In this document: piece by piece, positions 1 to 9,170 of the stretch | How the letters are laid out: each line of letters starts with the position of its first letter | Position numbering within the stretch: position 1 is the stretch's first letter | Origin: an uncultured Chlorobiaceae bacterium | GTDB taxonomy: Bacteria > Bacteroidota > Chlorobiia > Chlorobiales > Chlorobiaceae | Assembly: GCA_903940125.1 (NCBI GenBank) | Contig: CAJAJL010000067.1 | Coordinates: 1-64,000, forward strand | DNA: 64,000 nucleotides | Direction: 5' to 3' | Notes under the pieces: model-generated | The model's input: only the letters and a program-made list of their open reading frames with translations | Told to the model about the DNA's origin: nothing | The model's database searches: none | Program-made: the position numbers and the translations under genes

Positions 1-405
1 AACAAGCTACTGTTCTATGCTGATTTTCTACACTTTAAAACAACAGGCTATTCAATCAGTGGAACCCGTTACTATGCGATTCCGATGGGACCCGTACCGG
101 ATAATTTCAACAGTATTTTTGAGTGGATTGAAAAAAAAGGGTACGTAACTATTGAAAAAACAGAATTTCACAATGGAGGCACCGGGGAGAAGTTTTTACC
201 TTCAGAAGACCATAAATTACATGAAACAATGTTTTCAGCGGAAGAACTGAATACGTTAAAAGCTGTAGCCTCCACGTTCTCTCATGTCAGCACCCAAGAA
301 ATTGTCAAGATCAGTCACGAGGAAAAAGCATGGATTGACAATATCAATGCAGAGAACCATATGATCAGCTACCTCAAATACGGGTTTGTTCTCAATGCCC
401 TCTAA
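1..405 (+). CDS. Panacea-domain (DUF4065, SocA-like) protein, 5' end missing
   Basis: The reading frame is open from the first base and ends with TAA at 403-405, so the start lies outside the window. The visible N-terminal part reads KLLFYADFLHF, then a Gly-Tyr-Ser-Ile-Ser-Gly stretch and YYAIPMGPVP. This is the pattern of the Panacea/DUF4065 domain found in SocA-type antitoxins and phage-associated proteins. The remaining roughly 100 residues are mostly helical and polar, with no membrane segment. Panacea proteins usually neutralise a toxin encoded next to them; any partner would lie upstream, outside the window, because the next gene is a convergent transporter. The domain call is from pattern memory, and an antitoxin role is inferred only from the family. 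Confidence 0.7.
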   Translation, partial: NKLLFYADFLHFKTTGYSISGTRYYAIPMGPVPDNFNSIFEWIEKKGYVTIEKTEFHNGGTGEKFLPSEDHKLHETMFSAEELNTLKAVASTFSHVSTQEIVKISHEEKAWIDNINAENHMISYLKYGFVLNAL

Positions 406-408
406 TCT

Positions 409-1719
409 TTACAGTGCTTTATAACGTTGGTAGGCTGTGCGGACACTTCTACTTGAGTAGATAAGAAATAATGAGGTGAGGATCGTGACGATGCAGCCGA
501 TGCGAATGGCAAACCCTGTCCCGAAGTGTTCCGACAGATAGCCGATCTCAAGGTTGCCAATCGGCATGAACCCCATAAATACCATCATATAGAGACTCAT
601 AACCCTTCCCCTGAAACGATCATCAACCGTACTCTGAATGGTGGCGCTCATGGTTGAGACAGCGGCGACAAGCCCGAAACCTGCGATGAAAAGAAATAAA
701 AATGCTACCGACAGAAGCGTTGTAAACGTAAACCCTATCAAAGCAAGAGCAAAAAGAATATTTCCACCGGCAATAAAAACAAGCCGGTCGATTTTTCTGG
801 AGTATATGGAGACAAACACGGTTCCGACAACGGATCCAAGACCTGAAATTCCGTACAGGTACCCAAGACCTGAAGCATCCATACCGAATGTATGTTTTGC
901 TATAACCGGAAGCATGGTGACATAGGACCATGCAAAAATTGAAATAACCGCAATAAACAGGACTATGGTTCTTATCAATGGATGATCCCATGAATATTTC
1001 AGTCCTTCTCTGATCGCCTGCAGAGGATGTACGGAATCTTTCTCACCAATCTGTTCTGAAAGATCCCGCATGGAAAGGAGGGAGAGAATAACGGCTAAAA
1101 AACTGACTCCGTTAACAAGAAATGAAACACCCGTTCCTGTGGCTGAAATAAGAAATCCTGCAATGGCGGGTCCGATAACCCGCGAACCATTATAGATAGC
1201 CGAATTCATTGCAATGGCCGAAGCGAGTTCCTCCCGCTCAACTATTTCACTTAGAAAAGCCTGCAAGGCAGGGACATTGAGAGCATTGACACAGCCAAGA
1301 AGAAAAGCAAGCACAATAATGATCCAGATAGTTACAGTACCGGTAACCGCAAAAATGCCAAGGATAAAGGCAAGTAACATGGCTGCTGACTGGGTCCAAA
1401 GCAGAATAGTCCGCTTCGGATAGCGATCAACAATAACGCCACCCAAGAGTGAGAGAAAGAGGGTTGGCAAGGTCGATGCTGCAGCAACAACTCCAACATC
1501 AAATGCAGAACCGGTTATTTCCAGCACTAACCAACCCTGCGCCACCATCTGTATCCAGGTGCCAATCATGGAAATCACCTGTCCGGGGAAATAAAGCCGA
1601 AAATTCCGGCTCTGGAATGCAGGAAAAGCGGAAAGCAATTGTCCTGAAAATCCTTTTTTCGTTTGAGGTTCGGTCTTTTCAGGATTGGTTATCGTGGAGT
1701 CTTCAACAGATATGGGCAT
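409..1719 (-). CDS. MFS exporter (MFS_3 / EntS-like family)
   Basis: This 436-residue inner-membrane protein has about 12 hydrophobic segments after a roughly 25-residue polar N-terminus. Features of the MFS_3 (enterobactin-exporter-like) group are visible: a start like FRLYFPGQVISMIGTWIQ, the GGVIVDRYPKR motif between TM2 and TM3, and an RGRVMSLYMM motif between TM8 and TM9. Family members export siderophores or drugs by proton antiport; the substrate here cannot be read from the sequence. The gene is convergent with the Panacea gene, with only 3 bases between their stop codons. It is divergent from the SatP-like gene across about 200 bases. The start MPISVEDS is the first Met in frame. No regulator is adjacent. 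Confidence 0.85.
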   Translation of the reverse strand: MPISVEDSTITNPEKTEPQTKKGFSGQLLSAFPAFQSRNFRLYFPGQVISMIGTWIQMVAQGWLVLEITGSAFDVGVVAAASTLPTLFLSLLGGVIVDRYPKRTILLWTQSAAMLLAFILGIFAVTGTVTIWIIIVLAFLLGCVNALNVPALQAFLSEIVEREELASAIAMNSAIYNGSRVIGPAIAGFLISATGTGVSFLVNGVSFLAVILSLLSMRDLSEQIGEKDSVHPLQAIREGLKYSWDHPLIRTIVLFIAVISIFAWSYVTMLPVIAKHTFGMDASGLGYLYGISGLGSVVGTVFVSIYSRKIDRLVFIAGGNILFALALIGFTFTTLLSVAFLFLFIAGFGLVAAVSTMSATIQSTVDDRFRGRVMSLYMMVFMGFMPIGNLEIGYLSEHFGTGFAIRIGCIVTILTSLFLIYSSRSVRTAYQRYKAL

Positions 1720-1918
1720 CGCAACAAAACATCTTCATTTATTTCTTCATGAAAGCTCAAAGGTATTAAAAGAACTCGACAAACCTGACACGATCGCAAC
1801 GAACAATAGTGTTATTCTTTAAAAAATAATAGCAGTACATTTACGCAGCCGTTGCGTTAACCGTTACACGTGCGACGGTGGTAACTGTTATCAACTAAAA
1901 CAAAAAGGAGTTCTACCG

Positions 1919-2464
1919 ATGAATGTAGTTAATCCGGAAGCTATCGGGTTATTTGGACTTATCGTCACTGTCTGGGTGTTCGGCCTGGAACAGTTGGGAT
2001 TCGGGCTTGACAAGGAGACTGATCATGCAAAACTGGGAAGGAATCTTGCCCATATTGCACTCTATTTCGGCGGCGTCGCTCAGCTTTTCACAGCTGCCTG
2101 TCTCTATCTCTTTGATGTCGGGATGCCGCCTGAGGCAAGAATTTACATTGGTACCATCTTTGCCACTTATGGTTTTTTCTGGGTAGTTGTGGCCATGCAT
2201 TTCTACAATCCCGGAGACAAAAAAATTTACGCTCACCTGTTTCTCGCTATCTTTTTCATCACGGCGGTCTTCAGCTACAAAGCTATCCTGATGGGAAAAA
2301 TATGGCCGTTGGGCACGGTTCTGCTGCTCATCAACTTGCTGACCATATTACTGCCATTTGCCTGGTACAAGCAGAATACACTTATCACTAAGATCTGCGG
2401 CGCAACTAATGTCGCTATCGGGCTCTGCGCTCTGCCGCTTCTGCTCCACTCTCTCGGAGTGTAA
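1919..2464 (+). CDS. AceTr family (SatP/YaaH, GPR1/FUN34) carboxylate transporter
   Basis: This is a 181-residue protein with six predicted membrane helices. It begins MNVVNPEAIGLFGL, which matches the N-terminal NPxxLGLxGF-type signature of the GPR1/FUN34/YaaH (AceTr) family of acetate and succinate channels. Length and spacing fit bacterial SatP, which is about 190 residues. The start is supported by an AAGGAG ribosome-binding site at 1905-1910, eight bases before the ATG. Acetate uptake would make sense in a photomixotrophic green sulfur bacterium, but that is inference. The gene stands alone and is followed by a strong hairpin at 2481-2517. No signal peptide or soluble domain is seen. Confidence 0.8.
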   Translation: MNVVNPEAIGLFGLIVTVWVFGLEQLGFGLDKETDHAKLGRNLAHIALYFGGVAQLFTAACLYLFDVGMPPEARIYIGTIFATYGFFWVVVAMHFYNPGDKKIYAHLFLAIFFITAVFSYKAILMGKIWPLGTVLLLINLLTILLPFAWYKQNTLITKICGATNVAIGLCALPLLLHSLGV

Positions 2465-2480
2465 CAACCCATTCTCTATT

Positions 2481-2517
2481 GCCCGAAACAACCATCGGTT
2501 TTACGGTTGTTTCGGGC
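2481..2517 (+). terminator. Perfect 13-bp hairpin after the SatP-like gene
   Basis: GCCCGAAACAACC at 2481-2493 pairs perfectly with GGTTGTTTCGGGC at 2505-2517, leaving an 11-base loop. It begins 17 bases after the transporter stop codon. There is no T run behind it, so it may be a weak intrinsic terminator or an mRNA-stabilising 3' hairpin rather than a classical terminator. Confidence 0.6.
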
Positions 2518-2695
2518 CGCACCCACCATCTGACAATACCATTCTCTTTTACCGATTATCCTTTTAAAATCAACACATAGAAAGAGAACGGCTATTTGAA
2601 GATTTCGCATGAATTGCTAATATACATGCTTACCTTAAGCACGCGTCGCCTTACGTGTATCTTCTTTTTTTCAAGCACTTAAACCATGCAACGCC

Positions 2696-2908
2696 ATGAG
2701 CGCACACATTTATAAGAAAATCGAAATTGTTGGTTCTTCACCGACAAGCATTGAAGAAGCCATCAATAATGCAGTTGCCAAAGCTTCTGAATCAATCAGA
2801 AATATCAAGTGGGTTGAAGTAGTAGAGACCCGCGGCCATGTAGAGAACCAGAAAATTGCCTATTGGCAGGTGACCATAAAGATCGGCTTCACCCTCGACG
2901 AACATTAA
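2696..2908 (+). CDS. Dodecin family flavin-binding protein
   Basis: This 70-residue protein has the dodecin pattern. A first strand contains the YKKIEIVGSSPTS motif, followed by one helix rich in Ala and Glu (IEEAINNAVAKASESI), then two strands around WVEVVETRGHVE and YWQVTIKIGF. Dodecins assemble into hollow dodecamers that bind and sequester riboflavin, FMN or FAD. The conserved Trp in IKWVEV corresponds to the residue that stacks on the flavin isoalloxazine ring. Size is exactly typical for the family, at 65-75 residues. The gene is monocistronic, with about 230 bases of upstream sequence and a strong terminator 20 bases downstream. It is probably involved in flavin storage or photoprotection; that role is from family knowledge. 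Confidence 0.9.
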   Translation: MSAHIYKKIEIVGSSPTSIEEAINNAVAKASESIRNIKWVEVVETRGHVENQKIAYWQVTIKIGFTLDEH

Positions 2909-2928
2909 TCGTAACAACAGAATTAAAA

Positions 2929-2967
2929 CAGAAAAGGCACCGTTTAAAGGTGCCTTTTCTGTTTTTT
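2929..2967 (+). terminator. Rho-independent terminator of the dodecin gene
   Basis: A 13-bp perfect stem (CAGAAAAGGCACC at 2929-2941 with GGTGCCTTTTCTG at 2949-2961), a 7-base loop and then TTTTTT at 2962-2967. It lies between the convergent dodecin and pckG genes. The T run is on the plus strand, so it primarily terminates dodecin transcripts. Confidence 0.9.
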
Positions 2968-2978
2968 CTACAAAACAA

Positions 2979-4847
2979 TTATACGTTGTCGAGTGAATAA
3001 TCTTCCGGAGCCAGTGACCAGTGCTCGGGAGAGAGCCAGAGTGTGGAAAGCATCAGTTCCCTGATATGATTGAACTCTTTGGGCAGCCGGTCATAAATCA
3101 TGGCAAAAAGCTCCTCATGCGAAAGAAGCTCTTTCTTCCATGCTTCACGGTCTACCGACATCAGTTTTGAAAACTTCTCTGACGTCATCTCTTCAAGACC
3201 GCTCCAATCGATCGACTCATACTTTGGCATCCAGCCAAGGGGACTTTCAACCGCGGCAGCATGTCCACGCACACGTCCTACAATCCATTTCAGCACACGC
3301 ATATTATCACCGAAACCCGGCCAGAGAAACTTGCCGTTTTCATCTTTTCGGAACCAGTTGACACCGAAAATTCTTGGAGGTTCCTGAAGAGTACGCCCGA
3401 CATGAAGCCAGTGATTGAAGTAATCTCCCATATGATAGCCGCAGAAAGGAATCATGGCAAAAGGATCGCGACGGACTTCGCCGATCGTGCCGGCAGCTGC
3501 AGCTGTTTTTTCTGAACCCATGGTTGCTGCGAGGTATACTCCAAAATTCCAGTTTGCAGACTGATACACAAGAGGCACCGTATCCCCGCGGCGTCCACCA
3601 AAAATAAAGGCACTGATCGGCACTCCTTTAGGATTTTCCCAGTCGGGATCAAGCGAAGGGCACTGACTTGCAGGAGAAGTAAAACGTGCATTCGGATGAG
3701 ATGAAACCCTTCCGCAATCAGGAGTCCAGCGATTACCCTGCCAATCGATAAGTTCTTCCGGCGGTACCTTGGTCATCCCCTCCCACCAGACATCTCCATC
3801 CGGAGTCATGGCGACATTGGTAAAAATACAGTTCTTTGAGAGAGTCGCCATCGCATTCGGATTTGACTGATCCGAGGTACCTGGAGCAACACCGAAAAAG
3901 CCATATTCCGGATTGATAGCATGAAGGCGACCATCCTCACCGGGCTTGATCCACGCAATATCATCTCCGATGGTGGTCACCTTCCAGCCTTCAAAAGAGT
4001 GAGGCGGAATGAGCATTGCAAAATTGGTCTTACCGCAGGCGCTCGGGAATGCTGCGCCAACATAAGTTTTTTCACCTTCAGGAGATTCAACGCCGAGTAT
4101 CAGCATATGCTCAGCAAGCCAGCCTTCATCACGGGCCATAGAAGAGGCGATACGCAGTGCAAAGCATTTCTTTCCAAGCAGAGCATTACCGCCATAGCCA
4201 CTACCGTATGAGACAATCAAGCGCTCTTCGGGGAAATGAACGATATATTTCTTTCCATTGCATGGCCATGCGACGTCAATCGCACCGGGCTCAAGCGGCG
4301 CACCGACAGAGTGCAGACAAGGCACAAATTCACTGGTTTCACCAAGCAGTTCGGTGACCTGACGCCCCATTCTCGTCATAATGCGCATGTTAGTAACCAC
4401 ATAAGGAGAATCGGAAATTTCAACTCCAATATGGGCAATATGCGACCCCAGCGGGCCCATGCTGAAAGGAATGACATACATGGTTCTGCCTTCCATACAA
4501 CCGGTGAAAAGCTGATTGAGAGTCTCTTTCATCTCTTTGGGTGCAACCCAGTTGTTGGTCGGGCCGGCATCCTGACGGCGGAGGCTGCAGATGTATGTTC
4601 TGTCCTCAACCCTCGCAACATCACTCGGGTCCGAACGACATAAATAGCTGTTCGGACGTTTTTCTTCGGAAAGTTTGATGAAGGTGCCATTCTTAACCAT
4701 CTGCTGACAGAGGGTATCGTACTCTTCCTGTGAGCCATCGCACCAGTGGACAGAACTCGGACGGCATAGATCCGCGGTTTGCTGCACCCACTGAATCAAC
4801 TTTTTGTTTTTCACATAATCCGGGGGATTAATTTGAAGTAACGTCAT
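2979..4847 (-). CDS. pckG: Phosphoenolpyruvate carboxykinase (GTP)
   Basis: The 622-residue product is the length of GTP-dependent PEPCK and interconverts oxaloacetate plus GTP with PEP, CO2 and GDP. Visible motifs are the hyper-reactive cysteine loop and P-loop [16 protein letters not shown] at about residues 262-277, the kinase-2 motif TIGDDIAWI at about 291-299, and the N-terminal RTYICSLRR and [23 protein letters not shown]-like regions, all characteristic of the GTP class. In green sulfur bacteria the enzyme links the reductive TCA cycle to sugar synthesis or PEP-oxaloacetate balance. The start [11 protein letters not shown] is used. The gene stands alone on the minus strand, separated from the upstream thioredoxin gene by a terminator at 4878-4913. 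Confidence 0.97.
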   Translation of the reverse strand: MTLLQINPPDYVKNKKLIQWVQQTADLCRPSSVHWCDGSQEEYDTLCQQMVKNGTFIKLSEEKRPNSYLCRSDPSDVARVEDRTYICSLRRQDAGPTNNWVAPKEMKETLNQLFTGCMEGRTMYVIPFSMGPLGSHIAHIGVEISDSPYVVTNMRIMTRMGRQVTELLGETSEFVPCLHSVGAPLEPGAIDVAWPCNGKKYIVHFPEERLIVSYGSGYGGNALLGKKCFALRIASSMARDEGWLAEHMLILGVESPEGEKTYVGAAFPSACGKTNFAMLIPPHSFEGWKVTTIGDDIAWIKPGEDGRLHAINPEYGFFGVAPGTSDQSNPNAMATLSKNCIFTNVAMTPDGDVWWEGMTKVPPEELIDWQGNRWTPDCGRVSSHPNARFTSPASQCPSLDPDWENPKGVPISAFIFGGRRGDTVPLVYQSANWNFGVYLAATMGSEKTAAAAGTIGEVRRDPFAMIPFCGYHMGDYFNHWLHVGRTLQEPPRIFGVNWFRKDENGKFLWPGFGDNMRVLKWIVGRVRGHAAAVESPLGWMPKYESIDWSGLEEMTSEKFSKLMSVDREAWKKELLSHEELFAMIYDRLPKEFNHIRELMLSTLWLSPEHWSLAPEDYSLDNV

Positions 4848-4877
4848 GATCTTTCTTTCATTGTCTAAAGGTTATAC

Positions 4878-4913
4878 AAAAAAAACGTCCGCAACCATCA
4901 CTGACTGCAGACG
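4878..4913 (-). terminator. Intrinsic terminator of the TlpA-like gene
   Basis: On the minus strand CGTCTGCA (4913-4906) pairs with TGCGGACG (4893-4886), with one G-U pair and a 12-base loop. It is followed by eight T residues (A8 on the plus strand at 4878-4885). It sits about 75 bases after the thioredoxin stop codon and ahead of pckG. Confidence 0.75.
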
Positions 4914-4987
4914 TATAAGGATTAAAATTATGTCCGGATTATAAATATTATCCGGGGCTGACAACCATCAATCATTTGATGAAGGCT

Positions 4988-5542
4988 TTATTTAGAGGTC
5001 TTACGTTTCTTTTGAGCATCGAGAATAATTTTTTCAAACACATCTTTACTTCTGGCACCGGTAATGACCTGGGTAATCTTGCCTGAAGAGTTAACGACAA
5101 AAGATGTGGGAATAGCACGAATGCCACCATCAACGTAACGGCTGAATGCATTTACTATCTGCTCGTTAGCCATAACGACAGGATAGGTGATCTTGTTTTT
5201 TTTGATAAACTCCCGGATAGTTGGCTCGGTTTCATTAACCGCCACTCCTATAAAGGTAAAGCCTTTGTGTCTGTATTGATTCTGAAGGGTAACCATATCA
5301 GGAATTTCTGAACGGCACGGAGGACACCAGGAGGCGAAAAAATTTACAATATACGTTGTGCCGGTAAGGTTTGTAGAACCAACTGGTTTTCCATCCAGAG
5401 ACACTACCGAAAACACCGGAACCGGAGGCGGAGCTTCTGCAGAAGGGACAGCAAACAGCGGTCCGGCGAGCCCACCCAATAAAACAAAACTTACCATAAC
5501 TACCCGTACAGCATACTTTACCATCTTCATCATTTCATTCAT
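4988..5542 (-). CDS. Periplasmic TlpA/ResA-like thiol-disulfide oxidoreductase
   Basis: The product is about 184 residues when read from MNEMMKMVKYAVRV. It has a hydrophobic signal or anchor segment (VVMVSFVLLGGLAGPLFA) and then a thioredoxin fold with the active site FFASWCPPCRSEIP. WCPPC is the redox motif of the ResA/TlpA/CcmG group, and the cis-Pro region is present in GIRAIPTSFVV. Such proteins reduce disulfides outside the cytoplasm, often in cytochrome c maturation. The frame is open a further 18 codons upstream (to 5596), but that extension is polar and would bury the signal peptide, so the internal Met at 5542 is preferred. The gene is followed by its own terminator and is not in an operon with ccm genes, so the substrate is unknown. 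Confidence 0.85.
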   Translation of the reverse strand: MNEMMKMVKYAVRVVMVSFVLLGGLAGPLFAVPSAEAPPPVPVFSVVSLDGKPVGSTNLTGTTYIVNFFASWCPPCRSEIPDMVTLQNQYRHKGFTFIGVAVNETEPTIREFIKKNKITYPVVMANEQIVNAFSRYVDGGIRAIPTSFVVNSSGKITQVITGARSKDVFEKIILDAQKKRKTSK

Positions 5543-5692
5543 AGTTCCGGTTAAAAAAAAGCATAAATTTCTACTGCTCCCATTGCTAATATACAATTCT
5601 TCTTTTTTTTGACGGCTATAAATGGGATGTATTTATCTTTGTGTTTCTTTATCAAAAAAATTATATTTCAGCTCGATTTTTTTATATGCTTA

Positions 5693-5765
5693 GCCACCTT
5701 AGCTCAGTTGGTAGAGCAACTGTTTCGTAAATAGTAGGTCGTGGGTTCGACTCCCGCAGGTGGCT
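5693..5765 (+). tRNA. tRNA-Thr (anticodon CGU)
   Basis: A 73-nt cloverleaf. The acceptor stem is GCCACCT at 5693-5699 paired with AGGTGGC at 5758-5764, with discriminator T. The D arm is AGCTCAGTTGGTAGAGC. The anticodon loop reads TTCGTAA, giving CGU, which decodes ACG. The T arm is GTGGGTTCGACTCCCGC. CCA is not encoded. It lies about 100 bases before atpD. Confidence 0.95.
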
Positions 5766-5840
5766 CGTATCCTGAAGTGCCATTATAACGGGTTCCCAAG
5801 CACCGAAACATGGAAGCCTGAACGTTTGATTACTCAATAA

Positions 5841-7250
<1,410 letters not shown>

Positions 7251-7265
7251 ACCAACCGAAGAATC

Positions 7266-7532
7266 ATGGCGAATTCCGATAAAGGGTTCAAAATAGAGAT
7301 CGTCACTCCCCAAAAACTTTATTTTTCAGGGGAGGTTGTCAGTGTCACTGCACCGGGAGAGAAAGGACAATTTCAGATACTGAAAAACCATGCGCCTCTT
7401 CTTTCCTCACTGAAAACAGGCAAGGTCAAGCTTGCTCTGGCAGATCGCACCGAACAATCATTTTCCATTTCGGACGGTTTTTTGGAAGTCAGCAGTAACA
7501 AAGCCATTCTGCTGACCGAAAATATTTCCTGA
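7266..7532 (+). CDS. atpC: F1F0 ATP synthase epsilon subunit (short form)
   Basis: This 88-residue protein has the epsilon N-terminal beta-sandwich: [39 protein letters not shown] and a later [20 protein letters not shown]. It consists of the sandwich domain only. The C-terminal helical hairpin of longer epsilon subunits (about 130-140 residues) is absent, so the inhibitory conformation described for E. coli epsilon is probably not available. It follows atpD by 15 bases in the same operon and is closed by a strong terminator 18 bases after its stop. Confidence 0.95.
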   Translation: MANSDKGFKIEIVTPQKLYFSGEVVSVTAPGEKGQFQILKNHAPLLSSLKTGKVKLALADRTEQSFSISDGFLEVSSNKAILLTENIS

Positions 7533-7550
7533 TTTCATTACAATGAATTA

Positions 7551-7586
7551 AAAACATCAGCATCTTAACGGATGCTGATGTTTTTT
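7551..7586 (+). terminator. Rho-independent terminator of atpDC
   Basis: AAAACATCAGCATC (7551-7564) pairs with GATGCTGATGTTTT (7571-7584), a 14-bp stem with a 6-base loop, and the T run continues to 7586. The next gene starts only 6 bases later, so this hairpin also forms that gene's leader. Confidence 0.9.
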
Positions 7587-7592
7587 GGTTCT

Positions 7593-8540
7593 ATGAAAAA
7601 CCTTACCCCAAAAGCCCTGCGCAAGGGAGATACCATCGGGCTTATCTCGCCATCGTCACATTGTGCTTATCCTGAAAAAATCGGGCAGGCAGTCAGCTAT
7701 CTCGAAAAAATAGGCTACAAGGTCAAACCCTCCCTCCACCTGAACCGTATTGATCCCGACCCCGCCATTGCCGACAAACAAAAGCTGCACGATATTCACA
7801 ATATGTTCAGCGATCAGTCAGTCAAGGCAATATTCTGCCTGAGGGGAGGAGCCGGAGCTGCCCGGCTGCTCAACAATATTGATTACAGCCTTATATCAGC
7901 AAACCCGAAAATCCTTGCCGGTTATTCTGACATTACCGCGCTTTCTCTCGCCCTCTACGCAAAAACCGGTCTGATCAGTTTTTCAGGCCCAATGCTTGCC
8001 ACAGAACTCTATTCACCCACACCCTATACCGAAGAGCATTTCTGGGGAATGCTCACTTCTCCGAACTTTGCTCTCTCCCTTCAGAACCATCAAAGCCACC
8101 CGGTTACCTGCATCAGAGCAGGAGCGGCAGAAGGCCGGCTCATCGGAGGAAACCTTTCGGTACTTTCCGCCATGATCGGCACCCCCTTTATACCATCTTT
8201 CAAAGAGACCCTTCTTTTTCTTGAAGACATCAATGAACCGGCATACCGAATCGACCGAATGCTCTCGCACCTTTCCAATGCAAACCTTCTTTCAAGCTGC
8301 AGTGCTCTTCTTTTCGGCCAGTTCTCAGGTGAACCTGAAAAAACCGGAGAAGATGAACGAATGAAAAAGGTCTTTGATTATTACAGTTCGCTCAACGAGC
8401 ACGCAACTGTACTCTCCGGAATTTCTTACGGACATATCGCTGATATGATGACCCTTCCCGTCGGTGCGCGTTTCAGGATTAAGATATCATCGACAGGCAC
8501 ATTTTCACTCGGAGCTGTAGTTCCCGTTATTGAAGAATAG
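7593..8540 (+). CDS. LD-carboxypeptidase (peptidase family S66, LdcA/MccF type)
   Basis: The 315-residue product begins MKNLTPKALRKGDTIGLISPSS, the usual start of S66 peptidases. The nucleophile motif is GYSDITAL (Ser in the nucleophile elbow, about residue 109), followed by the SGPML segment. GGNLSVLSAMIGTP and FLEDINEPAYRIDRML supply the catalytic Glu region, and SYGHIAD near the C-terminus supplies the His, giving the Ser-Glu-His triad. Family members remove the terminal D-Ala from murein tetrapeptides in cell-wall recycling or hydrolyse microcin C-like compounds. An upstream in-frame ATG at 7572 lies inside the atp terminator stem, so the ATG at 7593 is chosen. No clear Shine-Dalgarno sequence precedes either. 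Confidence 0.88.
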   Translation: MKNLTPKALRKGDTIGLISPSSHCAYPEKIGQAVSYLEKIGYKVKPSLHLNRIDPDPAIADKQKLHDIHNMFSDQSVKAIFCLRGGAGAARLLNNIDYSLISANPKILAGYSDITALSLALYAKTGLISFSGPMLATELYSPTPYTEEHFWGMLTSPNFALSLQNHQSHPVTCIRAGAAEGRLIGGNLSVLSAMIGTPFIPSFKETLLFLEDINEPAYRIDRMLSHLSNANLLSSCSALLFGQFSGEPEKTGEDERMKKVFDYYSSLNEHATVLSGISYGHIADMMTLPVGARFRIKISSTGTFSLGAVVPVIEE

Positions 8541-8610
8541 CCTTCACTGTTGCATCTGTGGTGTTGCTTTGCCTATTTTACATTTTTAAAAAAGAAAGCA
8601 CGGTATAACC

Positions 8611-8928
8611 ATGAACTTCTCCCTTCTGACCAGGTGGAAAGCATCCTTACCGGTACCAGTTAAAAAAGAGACTGAAAAACGCTCCGGCACTGAAACCCTC
8701 GATGCATACCGTGTCGTGCTGTTCAACGATGAAGAGCACTCCTTCGACGAGGTAATTCAACAGATCATAAAAGCCACGCAATGCAGCCGCATGCAAGCAG
8801 AACGCTGCACATGGGAAGTTCATACCCGCGGTCAGAGCATTGTCTATTTCGGCCCCATGAGCACCTGTCTGAAGGTCAGCTCAATTCTTGAAGAGATCGC
8901 CCTTAAAACAGAAATCCAGACAGGGTGA
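8611..8928 (+). CDS. clpS: ATP-dependent Clp protease adaptor ClpS
   Basis: The 105-residue protein has a disordered charged N-terminus of about 30 residues and then the ClpS core. [20 protein letters not shown] contains the NDxxH-type motif that contacts the N-degron amino terminus. [15 protein letters not shown] follows, then a final helix [16 protein letters not shown]. ClpS binds the N domain of ClpA or ClpC and delivers N-end-rule substrates to ClpP. The usual clpA neighbour is absent, which is common outside Proteobacteria. It stands as a single gene about 70 bases after the LD-carboxypeptidase and may share its transcript. Confidence 0.92.
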   Translation: MNFSLLTRWKASLPVPVKKETEKRSGTETLDAYRVVLFNDEEHSFDEVIQQIIKATQCSRMQAERCTWEVHTRGQSIVYFGPMSTCLKVSSILEEIALKTEIQTG

Positions 8929-8975
8929 GAAAATAATCCCAACCTCCACCCCGCTTCATTGCAAACATAACTCCG

Positions 8976-9066
8976 CGTCATTTCGAGCTTCTTACTCTAT
9001 CATTTCGAACATCGTGAGAAATCTATTGCACAACTCATGAGATACCTCTCTTCGATCGGGATGACA
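8976..9066 (+). repeat. REP-like imperfect palindromic element
   Basis: The segment contains two spaced copies of a CATTTCGA core (near 8979 and 9001), a GAGAAATCT block, an AGATACCTCTCTTCG block and a terminal GGGATGACA block. Left and right parts are imperfect inverted copies, as in CATTTCGA... against ...GGGATGA. This is the style of dispersed palindromic repeats seen between genes in many bacteria. It is noncoding and lies between clpS and glyS. Only one clear copy is seen in this window, so the repeat call rests on recognition. Confidence 0.45.
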
Positions 9067-9137
9067 AACCACACAACCTTCTCATCTGGCAAATATTCCT
9101 CCTTTGTTTCTTATATTCAATGTTTTCAATTGAACGG

Positions 9138-9157
9138 AAATCCCTGAGGGATTTTTT
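9138..9157 (+). promoter_or_regulatory. Short terminator-like hairpin ahead of glyS
   Basis: AAATCCC (9138-9144) pairs with GGGATTT (9148-9154) around a 3-base loop and is followed by more T residues. It ends about 14 bases before the glyS ATG. It could end upstream transcription or attenuate glyS. No T-box motif is visible. Confidence 0.35.
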
Positions 9158-9170
9158 CACAAAATTTTGA

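Noticed and set aside
5543-5596. Longer start of the TlpA-like protein at 5596
   Set aside because: It would place a polar 18-residue extension before the signal peptide and has no supporting RBS.
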